DNA of 64,000 nucleotides from Mucilaginibacter sp. PAMB04168 (GTDB lineage Bacteria; Bacteroidota; Bacteroidia; Sphingobacteriales; Sphingobacteriaceae). The first letter of the stretch is position 1. Every line of letters starts with the position of its first letter. The notes beneath the pieces are model-generated. The model had not been told where the DNA came from, did no database searches, and saw nothing but the letters and a program-made list of their open reading frames with translations. Below are positions 45,478 to 54,507 of this stretch, one piece after another. Position numbers and translations under genes: made by a program. The stretch is from assembly GCF_039634365.2 (NCBI RefSeq), contig NZ_CP155079.2, forward strand, positions 2,418,001 to 2,482,000, written 5' to 3'.

Positions 45478-46695
45478 ATGAAGGGTCTTGTTATTTATCT
45501 AAACATTTTATTTACCACCTGTGGGCTATCTTTTGCTTATGGGCAAAATAAGACTGTGCCTATAAAGTTTGAGATTTATAACGATACCTTTCAGACGGAT
45601 GTTGACACCTCCGTAATAGCAGCCTTTGTAACACCTGTTACGCCGCATGCCGTTAAAAGCTTTTACAACAAACTAAGCACGAGCAGTTACGAATCATTGA
45701 TAGCATCGTTGTTGGCATATAAAGAAAAGCATCAACTCAACGATTGGCTTTACTATCAATTAATAAGGCGTACGGCTCAGCAAATTAGCGCTAAATCTGA
45801 TAATTATGCCCGGTACACGTTATATAAATGGTTTTTGTTATCCAAATCGGGATATGACGCACGGTTGGCCATAGCCAATACGAAGCTCATTTTTTACGTT
45901 TACAACAATGAAGATATAACCGATATACCGTTTTTTATGATAGAGGGTAAAAAGTACATGTGCTTAAACTATCATGATTACCCAAATGCAGATTTGCACC
46001 TGGAACCGCCATATCCGGTTAAGATTGAAATACACGAAGCCAGCAATTCGTTTTCATATGAGGTAACACGCATGCCCGATTTTAAAGCCGAAAGTTATTT
46101 TGAAAAGAGCCTTGGCTTTGTTTATGACCATAAAACCTATAATTTTAAGATTAAGCTGAACCGGCAGGTAGACAGCATTTTTACCAATTACCCTGGTGTA
46201 GATTTCAAGACCTATTTTAATATACCGCTTACCCACCAAACCTACAGTTCGCTTATACCACTGTTGCGGGCTAATACAAAAGGTATGAACCAGAAAAAAG
46301 GGGTAGATTACCTGATGCGTTTTACCCGGTATGCTTTCCTGTACGAAGATGATGCGCAGAACTTTGGCAAGGAGAAAAGGCTATCGCCGGAAGAAACACT
46401 TTTTAATAATTATAGTGACTGCGACGACAGGGCTGGTTTGTTCTTCTACTTGGTTAAAGAGCTCTACAACCTCCCGATGATAGCCTTGCTATATCCAACC
46501 CATGTAACCATAGCTGTGCAGTTTGATAAGCCCGATAAAGATGCCATAATGTATAATGGTAAGTTATACTCGGTATGTGAACCTACTTTACAGCCTGAGG
46601 ATTTACGTATAGGTCAGGTTTCGTCAAAGTTGAAGAATACGCCTTATCAGGTAGTGTATCATTATGAGCCCCTGCAAAAAGGGGGGGCTCACTAA
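45478..46695 (+). CDS. Secreted transglutaminase-like protein
   Basis: 405 residues with a signal peptide ending near FAYGQ. The C-terminal third holds a transglutaminase/cysteine-protease-like core: SPEETLFNNYSDCDDRAG with candidate nucleophile Cys315, then YPTHVTIAV with His342, and CEPT as a possible third-residue region. The N-terminal part is a predicted beta-rich segment with no family recognised. A role in cross-linking or proteolysis outside the cytoplasm is inference. It stands alone, ending at a shared terminator. Confidence 0.75.
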   Translation: MKGLVIYLNILFTTCGLSFAYGQNKTVPIKFEIYNDTFQTDVDTSVIAAFVTPVTPHAVKSFYNKLSTSSYESLIASLLAYKEKHQLNDWLYYQLIRRTAQQISAKSDNYARYTLYKWFLLSKSGYDARLAIANTKLIFYVYNNEDITDIPFFMIEGKKYMCLNYHDYPNADLHLEPPYPVKIEIHEASNSFSYEVTRMPDFKAESYFEKSLGFVYDHKTYNFKIKLNRQVDSIFTNYPGVDFKTYFNIPLTHQTYSSLIPLLRANTKGMNQKKGVDYLMRFTRYAFLYEDDAQNFGKEKRLSPEETLFNNYSDCDDRAGLFFYLVKELYNLPMIALLYPTHVTIAVQFDKPDKDAIMYNGKLYSVCEPTLQPEDLRIGQVSSKLKNTPYQVVYHYEPLQKGGAH

Positions 46696-46744
46696 AAAGG
46701 CCGGTCAGGTAACAAGCGTTTACTTGTAATCCGGCCGGCCTTTT
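46695..46744. terminator. Bidirectional terminator hairpin
   Basis: aaaaggccgg (46695-46704) and ccggcctttt (46735-46744) are perfect 10-bp arms, with an inner acaag/cttgt pairing. The T-run follows the stem on both strands. Placed between the convergent transglutaminase-like gene and the GH3 gene; overlaps the last base of the former's stop codon. Confidence 0.85.
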
Positions 46745-46762
46745 CCATTTATCATATGGGTT

Positions 46763-49066
46763 CTATTTACTCAGTAATTTGAACTGACTTTCTTTTACAT
46801 CCCGAGAGTTAGGGCCGATGAAAACTTTAAAGTCACCTGGTTCGGTTACGTATTTCAAGTCCTGGTTGTAAAACTTAAGGTCGTCTTCATTTAGGGTAAA
46901 AGTTACCTGCCTGCTTTCACCGGGTTTGAGGCTGATTTTTTGGAAGCCTTTGAGTTCTTTAACCGGACGTGTAGACGTGCCCACCATATCGCGGGTGTAA
47001 AGCTGTACCACTTCTTTACCTTCAGTACTGCCAGTATTGGTTACGGTTATGCTGGCGGTAATAGATTGCCCCGGTTTAAAGCCCGCAGCGCTTAACTTAA
47101 TATCACTGTAACTAAAGGTGGTATAGCTCAAGCCGAAGCCAAACGGATACAGCGGATCATTGCTTACATCCAAATAATTGGAACGAAACTTAGTAAACCA
47201 ACCACCCGGAGCTAAGGGACGACCTGTATTTTTATGGCTGTAATAAATGGGTACTTGCCCTACATTTTGTGGAAATGTAATGGCCAGTTTGCCCGACGGA
47301 TTGGCATCACCAAACAAAACATCAGCAATGGCATAGGCCGCCTGCGAGCCTCCAAACCAAACATTTAGGATAGCTGGCACCTGCTCACTTTCCCATTTAA
47401 TTGCCAGCGGGCGACCTGTAAACAGCACCAGTACTACTGGCTTACCCGTTTTTAGTAAGGCGGCAAGTAATCGTTTTTGTACATCAGGTATTTCAATGTT
47501 GGTACGGCTCGAGCTTTCGCCGCTCATTTCCGAGCCTTCGCCTAAGGCAGCCACCACAACATCGGCTTTTTGTGCAGTGTTAACGGCATCTTTAATAATT
47601 TCCTCTTCAGGGCGGTTGTCACGCGGAATATCACGGCCAAACATTGTAGAATGCTGCTGAAGCGTGGCATCTCCGGTTAGGTTTGAGCCAAAGCTATGCA
47701 ATATATTAACCTTGTTGCCCGCTACTGCTTTTAAGCCTTCCAAAAGCGAGGGAGTACTTGCAAAGTCGGCGTTTACACTCCAAGTACCCGGCATGTTAGA
47801 TTTGGTATTAGCCAGCGGACCAATGACAGCAATTGTTCCGGCTTTTTTTAGCGGAAGTGTTTTGTTCTCATTTTTTAACAACACAAAAGTTTGTGCAGCA
47901 GCTTGTCGCGCAAATTGTAGATTGGCGGGCGTTAAAATTTCTGTTTTAGCGCGGTCTTCGTTGCAGTAGCGGTAAGGATCTTCAAACAGGCCTAATTTGT
48001 ACTTTGCCTCTAAAATTAAACGGCATGCATTATTGATTTCTGCTATGGTGACCTTGCCTTCCTGTAGCGATTTTCTAAGTGTTTTTAAGTATCCCTCGCT
48101 TACCATGTCCATATCTGTACCGGCCTTCAATGACAGTCCCGACACGTTCTGCAAATCTCCTAAGCCGTGTTCTATAAGCTCACTTACACCGGTGTAGTCA
48201 GATACTACAAAACCTTTAAACCCCCACTGTTTACGTAACAGATCATTTAACAACCACTTGTTTGCTGTTGCGGGTACGCCGTTAATATCATTAAACGATG
48301 CCATTATACTGCCTGCGCCTGCATCAATAGCGGCTTTGTAAGGTGGCAGGTAGTCATTGTACATACGGTCGAGGCTCATGTCGGTTGTGTTATAATCCCT
48401 GCCAGCCTCGGCAGCGCCGTATAAGGCAAAGTGTTTAACACAGGCCATTATGGTATTGTACTTTTTCAGATCGTCGCCCTGGTAGCCTTTTACCATCACT
48501 TTGGCAATTTGCGAACCCAGGTACGTATCCTCGCCACTGCTCTCGGCTACACGTCCCCAGCGGGCATCACGCGAAATATCAACCATAGGGGAGAAGGTCC
48601 AGTTTAAGCCATCGGCACTGGCCTCTATAGCTGCCACACGCGCCGTGCGTTCAATCAGTGCTAAATCCCAGCTTGCGGCTAATGCCAATGGGATTGGGAA
48701 GGTGGTTTTATAACCATGTATTACATCCTGCCCAAAAATTAACGGAATTTTTAAACGGCTCTTATTAATGGCAATTTCCTGCGCTTTACGGATCCGCGCT
48801 GGCGTGGTAAGACTAAATATGCCGCCAATCTGCCCATTAGCAATTTTACTTTCAACATCAGTACTTACGGCAGTGCCGGTTGTTGCTTCGCCTCCGGTAA
48901 CCAGGTTTAGCTGGCCTATCTTTTCATCAACGCTCATTTTAGCCATCAGCTGGCTAACAAACGTGTTCATTCTTGCTTGTTCGGTAGTTACAGGCTTTTT
49001 AGTTTGTGCCTGTAAAGTTGCAGTACTAAAAGCTAAGCTCAACAGTAACGAAGTTGCTTTTTTCAT
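46763..49066 (-). CDS. bglX: GH3 beta-glucosidase (BglX type)
   Basis: 767 residues with signal peptide (LQAQTKK). GH3 barrel (~35-350) with KIPLIFGQDVIHGYKT and nucleophile Asp290 in FVVSDYTG; GH3-C domain (~395-610) with GEGSEMSGESSSR supplying the acid/base Glu region; C-terminal FN3-like domain (~665-755). Periplasmic; releases glucose from beta-gluco-oligosaccharides. In the same run as a GH144-type glucanase, where GH3 enzymes act on beta-1,2-linked products (sophorose series) in related organisms. Starts 10 bases from the SGNH gene stop. Confidence 0.93.
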   Translation of the reverse strand: MKKATSLLLSLAFSTATLQAQTKKPVTTEQARMNTFVSQLMAKMSVDEKIGQLNLVTGGEATTGTAVSTDVESKIANGQIGGIFSLTTPARIRKAQEIAINKSRLKIPLIFGQDVIHGYKTTFPIPLALAASWDLALIERTARVAAIEASADGLNWTFSPMVDISRDARWGRVAESSGEDTYLGSQIAKVMVKGYQGDDLKKYNTIMACVKHFALYGAAEAGRDYNTTDMSLDRMYNDYLPPYKAAIDAGAGSIMASFNDINGVPATANKWLLNDLLRKQWGFKGFVVSDYTGVSELIEHGLGDLQNVSGLSLKAGTDMDMVSEGYLKTLRKSLQEGKVTIAEINNACRLILEAKYKLGLFEDPYRYCNEDRAKTEILTPANLQFARQAAAQTFVLLKNENKTLPLKKAGTIAVIGPLANTKSNMPGTWSVNADFASTPSLLEGLKAVAGNKVNILHSFGSNLTGDATLQQHSTMFGRDIPRDNRPEEEIIKDAVNTAQKADVVVAALGEGSEMSGESSSRTNIEIPDVQKRLLAALLKTGKPVVLVLFTGRPLAIKWESEQVPAILNVWFGGSQAAYAIADVLFGDANPSGKLAITFPQNVGQVPIYYSHKNTGRPLAPGGWFTKFRSNYLDVSNDPLYPFGFGLSYTTFSYSDIKLSAAGFKPGQSITASITVTNTGSTEGKEVVQLYTRDMVGTSTRPVKELKGFQKISLKPGESRQVTFTLNEDDLKFYNQDLKYVTEPGDFKVFIGPNSRDVKESQFKLLSK

Positions 49067-49076
49067 AATTGTAGTT

Positions 49077-49736
49077 CTATTTTTTTTGCAGATAAGGAGT
49101 CAATTCTTTAATCCATATATCGTAGCCTGCTGGCTTCATGTGCAACATATCGGACAAGAATAACTCTGGTCGGAGGCTGCCGTCTTTGTTGTGCATTTTA
49201 GAATCAACATCCACGAACTGTGTGCTTTGGTAATGGCTGAGGTATTCTTTAATAAGTGCATTGGCATGTATTACAGCCGAAGCATACTTTGTTCGCGATG
49301 GGCTTTGTTTCATGGATACGTAGATGATGGGAACGTTATCCTGATTATTGCGGATGCTGGTAAACAGGGTTGCAAAGCGGTTAAGCGTTTCAATGGCACT
49401 TGCACCGGCCGCTACGTCATTTTCGCCGCAATAAATTACAACCTGCCTTGCAGCGTACGGAAATACCACATCTTTTACATAGTTGTTTACATCAATTAAA
49501 GTTGATCCACCAAAGCCGCGGTTGATGGCACCGTAGCTTTTATAAACCGTTTCGAGGTCTGTCCATTTAGTGAATGATGAACTGCCGATAAACAATATAC
49601 CACCCTTAGCCGGCATGTTCAGGCTGTCTTTCTTTTTAAATGCCTGCACTTCTTTCCAAAAAGCAGGTTTTTGTTGTGCTTGAGCTGTAACAAAGAGGCC
49701 GGTAAAAATTAATAGGGCAATGATTCTCAATTTCAT
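49077..49736 (-). CDS. Secreted SGNH/GDSL hydrolase
   Basis: 219 residues with signal peptide (VTAQAQQ). All four SGNH blocks are present: FIGSSSF (block I, catalytic Ser53), GFGGS (block II Gly), YCGENDVAAG (block III, Asn106), and DMLHMKPAGY (block V, Asp196 and His199). Likely an esterase removing acyl groups from a glycan, periplasmic. It sits 6 bases after the GH43 gene and 10 bases before GH3, which supports a joint role in polysaccharide breakdown. Confidence 0.92.
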   Translation of the reverse strand: MKLRIIALLIFTGLFVTAQAQQKPAFWKEVQAFKKKDSLNMPAKGGILFIGSSSFTKWTDLETVYKSYGAINRGFGGSTLIDVNNYVKDVVFPYAARQVVIYCGENDVAAGASAIETLNRFATLFTSIRNNQDNVPIIYVSMKQSPSRTKYASAVIHANALIKEYLSHYQSTQFVDVDSKMHNKDGSLRPELFLSDMLHMKPAGYDIWIKELTPYLQKK

Positions 49737-49742
49737 GGTTAA

Positions 49743-51467
49743 TTATTGTGATTGTTTGGATAATGATGATTTACTGATGCCATTTTCATTAAAGGCTTCA
49801 ACCGTAAAGTAATAAGTTTGATCTACATTAAGGCTCTTTAAATCTAAACTGTTTTTATCATACACCAGCCATGAACTGTAAAGCTTGTTAGGCGCTATAC
49901 CCCATTTAACGTTATATCCTTGGGCGCCTTTTACCGCATTCCAGGTTAGGAGCGCTTCGCGACGGTCACTTCCGCGCCTGGCTTTGAAGTTAGCAGGCAT
50001 TTTAGGTGCAACGCCCTTGCCTTTACCAAACACCCTGAAACCGGATATGGCCAAATAAGGCGTAGGTACATGGAGGTTATGATAACGTATATACCTTGCT
50101 GTAACCGGTTCTGCAAGCTGCACATAATCGTTAGGGCTATCGGCAAAGCTGTCTTTTTTTTCGATTATAGTAATCCAGCTCTTTCCGTCCATACTACTTT
50201 CAACTGTGTAACGATGGTATAAGCCAGGTAGCCTGCCATAAAGGTTCGACTGATAATCGTGGTAGTTAATTTGAACCGCATAAACCGCAGATGGCTTTTG
50301 CATATCTACCTGCAGCCATTGTTTATCATCATTTTTAGCAGCTATCCAAAAAGATTTTACATTTTCATCCAGCGCTTTATCGGCAGTATATTGGGCTGAT
50401 AGGGCAGATGAAGCAGTAACCGGCTTTTTATAGTTCAACAGCATCCACCCGGTAAAACCACCTTTTTTGGCAGGCATGGCGGGGGAATAGTGCGGATAAT
50501 CGCCGTACTCCGTGTTAGTATACATTAGCCCATCAGCGTCGAAACCCGTCGGGTAAGCACATAGCCGGCGTTCCCAATTTACATTTACTGATAGCGACAT
50601 GGATGAGAAGTGCCAATATTGATTACCCGGCCCCAGCACCGTACTGCCATGCCCTGCGCCATTCATAAACCCCCCGGGTTTGTAAGAGATAGGGTTGTTA
50701 GGTGCGTAGGAGTATGGCCCCAACGGGTGGTCGCTTATGTATACACCATCGCCATAAACGTTAAATTCTGTACCTGGCGCGGCATATTGCATATAGTACT
50801 TGTTATTGTGCTTGGTTAGCCAGGCTCCTTCCATATAGCCTTTTAGCTTAGTATCCGAATGGTTTTCACCAAAGCGCTCCCAGCCGTGTTTTTCACCGTC
50901 CAGCTTAAACAGTTCGGTTATCTCTTTGGCGGGTTTGAAATTGTTGGTGCGGTCAAGCTCACGGCCTTTTATAGGAAATGTGTTTGATGATCCCCAAAAC
51001 ATATATGCTTTGCCATCATCATCAATAAACAGGTCGGGATCTTGCAGGTCATTCAAAATGAACGGAGTTGCTTTCCAGTCGCCTTTTTTGGGATTGTCAG
51101 TATACAGGATGCTCATGGAACCTGAGGGATCTCCAGCTACATATAATACTGAATCTTTATAGTTGTGCGCTGCCGGTGCATTGCATCCTTGAAAGTACCA
51201 CTTTTCGGGCGTTATAAAATCCCAGTTGGCCAGGTCTCTGGAGTGCCAGTAACCCATGGATCGGGTAACAAACATATAGTATTCACCCCTGAACTTAACC
51301 ACGGCAGGGTCGGCGCCCGAGCGGTAAGACAACCCATCGCCGGCATTATAAATCATGTAGGTATAATCGATATTAAGCGGATTACAGTACGTACTGTTTT
51401 GGTTAAACTGAGCCCAGGCGGCAGGACTCAGTAGCAGGCAAAACAACATTTTAAAAACATACTTCAT
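49743..51467 (-). CDS. GH43-family hydrolase with discoidin (F5/8) and FN3 domains
   Basis: 574 residues, signal peptide ending AAWAQ. Five-bladed propeller (~30-330) with the GH43 acid triad: SGADPAVVKF (general base Asp), NDLQDPDLFIDD (pKa-modulating Asp) and MEGAWLTKH (acid Glu). A discoidin/F5-8C domain (~345-480, ending ARYIRYHNLHV) and an FN3 domain (~490-570) follow; these usually bind carbohydrate. Substrate might be arabinose-, xylose- or galactose-containing side chains; the GH43 subfamily cannot be read by eye. Two bases separate it from the glucanase gene. Confidence 0.9.
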   Translation of the reverse strand: MKYVFKMLFCLLLSPAAWAQFNQNSTYCNPLNIDYTYMIYNAGDGLSYRSGADPAVVKFRGEYYMFVTRSMGYWHSRDLANWDFITPEKWYFQGCNAPAAHNYKDSVLYVAGDPSGSMSILYTDNPKKGDWKATPFILNDLQDPDLFIDDDGKAYMFWGSSNTFPIKGRELDRTNNFKPAKEITELFKLDGEKHGWERFGENHSDTKLKGYMEGAWLTKHNNKYYMQYAAPGTEFNVYGDGVYISDHPLGPYSYAPNNPISYKPGGFMNGAGHGSTVLGPGNQYWHFSSMSLSVNVNWERRLCAYPTGFDADGLMYTNTEYGDYPHYSPAMPAKKGGFTGWMLLNYKKPVTASSALSAQYTADKALDENVKSFWIAAKNDDKQWLQVDMQKPSAVYAVQINYHDYQSNLYGRLPGLYHRYTVESSMDGKSWITIIEKKDSFADSPNDYVQLAEPVTARYIRYHNLHVPTPYLAISGFRVFGKGKGVAPKMPANFKARRGSDRREALLTWNAVKGAQGYNVKWGIAPNKLYSSWLVYDKNSLDLKSLNVDQTYYFTVEAFNENGISKSSLSKQSQ

Positions 51468-51468
51468 G

Positions 51469-52821
51469 TTATTTTAAGTAAGGGCTTTTAAAATCGAGCT
51501 TTTTTAATCCGGTTTTTATTTCGGGGCAGCTCATAAATAAATTCCACAATAAGCCCGAGCGGCCATTTTCTATCATAACTGCTATAGGTCCTTGGTCTAT
51601 GCCCAAATAACGTTTTGGATACCAGTTAGCAGTTTCGCTAAAAGCATCGTAAAAGCCGTATTTCCCCCAAACCTTATCGCCTAAATCTTCATATAAATGC
51701 CGCATCATTTTTAAACTGTATGCAGGTGTATAAGGATAGGAGGCAAGTGCGGCCGTTGGCGATATTACACCTAAATCTTCGGTAGGGCTGTGGCCTGCAT
51801 AACCGTTAACTGAATAGCTGGCTGTTAATCCCCAGCAATCAGCGCCGTAGCCTTTAAAGCGTTTAGGGTTGTCTATACAATACGCACGATGTATAAGCGT
51901 ATGGTTTTGGTTTTCCATCCAGTAATTGGCATAGCGGTCTGTTAAGCCTTTGGGGCTTAAGCCCAGATATGAATACTGTGCCCAAAATAACGGCCCAACA
52001 TTACCCGGTGAACCATTGTGCTTTAGCCGGATAGGGTAACCGTACACTTTTATATTCGTATCTATACCGCCTTTACGCGCCCAGCCCTCATGATAAACCT
52101 GGGCGGGAACGCCATGTGTGGGCGAGGAGGCAGCCATAATATACATGATAAGGCATTCGTTGTACCCTGTTACGGCAAAATTCATTTTCCATCCAACCCG
52201 TGGCGACCAGTGCCAATAAAGTACGTTTTTATCGCCATTCCGGTACCAGTTCCAGTCAATCTCTTTCCAAAGCTTATCAATACGGGTAGCCAGCTGCTTT
52301 TCGGCAGTGTTGCCATTTCTAAAGTACTGCCGCACACATAACAAACCTTGAGCCAGGTAAGCTGTTTCTACCAGGTCGCCACCGTCATCATTTGCACCAA
52401 AGGGTTTCACTTTACCGGTTTCGCCATACATCCAGTGCGGCCATGCGCCATGAAATCTGTCGGCCTTTTCTAAAAAGCTAATTGCTTTTTGCAGGCGCTG
52501 AAAACCGGCTTGCCTGGTAATATAATGACGGTCTATAGCAGCAATAATGGCCATAACACCAAAACCAGCTGCACCGGTTGCCACTACGTTTTTATCGTTT
52601 AGCGGATAGTCTCCATCAGCATGATAGCGCTCGCGGGCCAGGCCCGAGTTAGGTTCGGCGCCATCCCAAAAGTATTGGAACGTTTGCCGTTCCACCAAAT
52701 TAAGTAACTGCTCATCGGTAAGTTTCTTTTTAGAAGTAATAGCTTTAGTAGATTGCCCTAACGCCGTTCCGGTGCTTAGAGCAATTGCTAACAAAAAGAG
52801 AGATATTCCAATATACTTCAT
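51469..52821 (-). CDS. GH144-type (glycoamylase-family PF10091) beta-1,2-glucanase-like protein
   Basis: 450 residues, signal peptide near GTALGQS. The protein has the PF10091 pattern: ERQTFQYFWDGAEPNSGLARER, split here between residues ~45 and 70, then FGVMAIIAAIDRHY, LYWHWSP, GYNECLIMYI and DCWGLTASYS, typical of an (alpha/alpha)6 barrel. GH144 enzymes of this type cleave beta-1,2-glucans endo- or exolytically, and I place it there on family resemblance and GH3 proximity, not on proof. Exported. Upstream in the operon is SusD. Confidence 0.8.
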   Translation of the reverse strand: MKYIGISLFLLAIALSTGTALGQSTKAITSKKKLTDEQLLNLVERQTFQYFWDGAEPNSGLARERYHADGDYPLNDKNVVATGAAGFGVMAIIAAIDRHYITRQAGFQRLQKAISFLEKADRFHGAWPHWMYGETGKVKPFGANDDGGDLVETAYLAQGLLCVRQYFRNGNTAEKQLATRIDKLWKEIDWNWYRNGDKNVLYWHWSPRVGWKMNFAVTGYNECLIMYIMAASSPTHGVPAQVYHEGWARKGGIDTNIKVYGYPIRLKHNGSPGNVGPLFWAQYSYLGLSPKGLTDRYANYWMENQNHTLIHRAYCIDNPKRFKGYGADCWGLTASYSVNGYAGHSPTEDLGVISPTAALASYPYTPAYSLKMMRHLYEDLGDKVWGKYGFYDAFSETANWYPKRYLGIDQGPIAVMIENGRSGLLWNLFMSCPEIKTGLKKLDFKSPYLK

Positions 52822-52951
52822 TAAAAATTAAGGTTGACGATTAGCAGATCGCTATGGGTTGAGATTATTAACTTAAGCGTTCTGCTTAAGTATAACAGTA
52901 AACTTAAATTGAATAGGTGGAGCTGCATTAATCGCTCCACCTATCTAAAAA

Positions 52952-54493
52952 TTAGTAACCCGGATTTTGTTTCAGATTACCGCCGCTCAAATCAATTTGC
53001 TGTTGCGGTATAGGGAACACGGCCCTTGTTGCGTTCCAGGTTTTTCCATCGGCAGTAAACGCCGCGGCTGCACGGCCCGGTTGTACGGCATCCTGGCGCA
53101 CCAGGTCAAAAAAGCGGTCTTGTTCCATGGCCAGTTCAACACGGCGCTCGTGCCAAATTTGCTGTAGGGTAGGTATGCCGGTTAGCTCGGCAACCTTGGC
53201 TCTTCTGCGCAAGGCGTTAATATCAGTCCGGGCTGCACCGCCCTGGCCAATTTGCGAAGCTGCTTCGGCATGGATGAGCAATACTTCGGCATAACGAATA
53301 ACCATTACATGTTTAGGTAAACGATCAGGATTGCCACAATTAGGCTCAGCCTCGCGGCTATAATAGGCTTTGTAGTTGTAGCGCTGATTTTGTACCGAAT
53401 CCTGCGTAGGAACCCTAAAGCCATCGTACAAGATAGTGCCAACTGAATTAGCACCGTTAGAAGGATTAATTGTTATAATGGTCGCATTTTTACGAACATC
53501 ATTTGGCTCATATTCATTAGCCAGGCTTACCGAAGGATTGTTGAAGCCATAACCACGGTCTACCCAGCCGTTCTTACCACCGGCGCGAGGGCCTTGAGCA
53601 ACGGTAAATCTATCAATAGCAGCGTTACAGGCCAGGTTTTGGCCGGCCTGTATTTCAAATATAGACTCACGGCTATTATTACCTGACTGTCTGAAGAGTT
53701 GTGTAAAATCGTTCAGCAATCCATAAGTGCCATCTGTAATAACGGCTTGCGACGTGTTATAGGCATTTTGATAATCTTTGTTATACAAGTATACTTTAGC
53801 TAACAGCGCCTGAGCTGCACCCTTGCTTGCACGGCCAACATCGGCACTGTTGTTGGCAATTACAGGCAGGTTATTAGCTGCAAAGGTGAGGTCATCAATA
53901 ACAAACTTATAAATATCGGCAGCTGCTGCTCGCGTTTGGAACTGCGGTAAGTTGACTTCGCTGGCAGCTGGTACGCGATTTAACAAGGGTACACCGCCGA
54001 AAATGCGTACAAGGTTAAAGTAAAACATGCCGCGTAGAAAACGTGCTTCGCCTATAAGCCGGTTCTTGGTGGTGGCATCAAACTGTGCATTCTGTAGTTG
54101 TGATAGCGCCTGGTTGGCACGTGCAATGGCTTGGTAGTAGCCTTTCCAAATATTATTTACCACACCGTTATTACCATTGGCTTGCAATTGATCAATTGCA
54201 TTAGCATCGCCATAATCTTGCGGCGTACTGCCCTTGTCGGCATCGTCTGATGCAATATCGCCCAATATGGTAAACTGAAACCCGCGCACATCGTTGCCAA
54301 ACGCGTCGCCGGCAAAAAATATATTGTAAATACCGGTTACTAAGTTTGTCGCCACATTAGGATCGGAAATGATTTGTTCTTCGGTGATCTGAGCTTGTGG
54401 ATTGATGTCAAGTGAGTCTTTACAGGAGTATCCTGTGCTCAAAAGCAGCGTCGTAAAAGTGGCAATTGCCGTAGCTTTATATAGTGTTTTCAT
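52952..54493 (-). CDS. SusD/RagB-family nutrient-binding lipoprotein
   Basis: 513 residues with lipobox GYS-C24, then KDSLDINPQAQITEEQI, the standard SusD opening. TPR-like helices (IGEARFLRGMFYFNLVRIFGGVPLL) and the C-terminal RRVELAMEQDRFFDLVR and GYxxNPGY-like ending (LKQNPGY) identify the RagB/SusD family. It caps the SusC encoded immediately upstream (14 bases) on the same strand. Probable ligand is the glucan attacked by the downstream enzymes. Confidence 0.95.
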   Translation of the reverse strand: MKTLYKATAIATFTTLLLSTGYSCKDSLDINPQAQITEEQIISDPNVATNLVTGIYNIFFAGDAFGNDVRGFQFTILGDIASDDADKGSTPQDYGDANAIDQLQANGNNGVVNNIWKGYYQAIARANQALSQLQNAQFDATTKNRLIGEARFLRGMFYFNLVRIFGGVPLLNRVPAASEVNLPQFQTRAAAADIYKFVIDDLTFAANNLPVIANNSADVGRASKGAAQALLAKVYLYNKDYQNAYNTSQAVITDGTYGLLNDFTQLFRQSGNNSRESIFEIQAGQNLACNAAIDRFTVAQGPRAGGKNGWVDRGYGFNNPSVSLANEYEPNDVRKNATIITINPSNGANSVGTILYDGFRVPTQDSVQNQRYNYKAYYSREAEPNCGNPDRLPKHVMVIRYAEVLLIHAEAASQIGQGGAARTDINALRRRAKVAELTGIPTLQQIWHERRVELAMEQDRFFDLVRQDAVQPGRAAAAFTADGKTWNATRAVFPIPQQQIDLSGGNLKQNPGY

Positions 54494-54507
54494 GGATGAC
54501 GGTTGGA

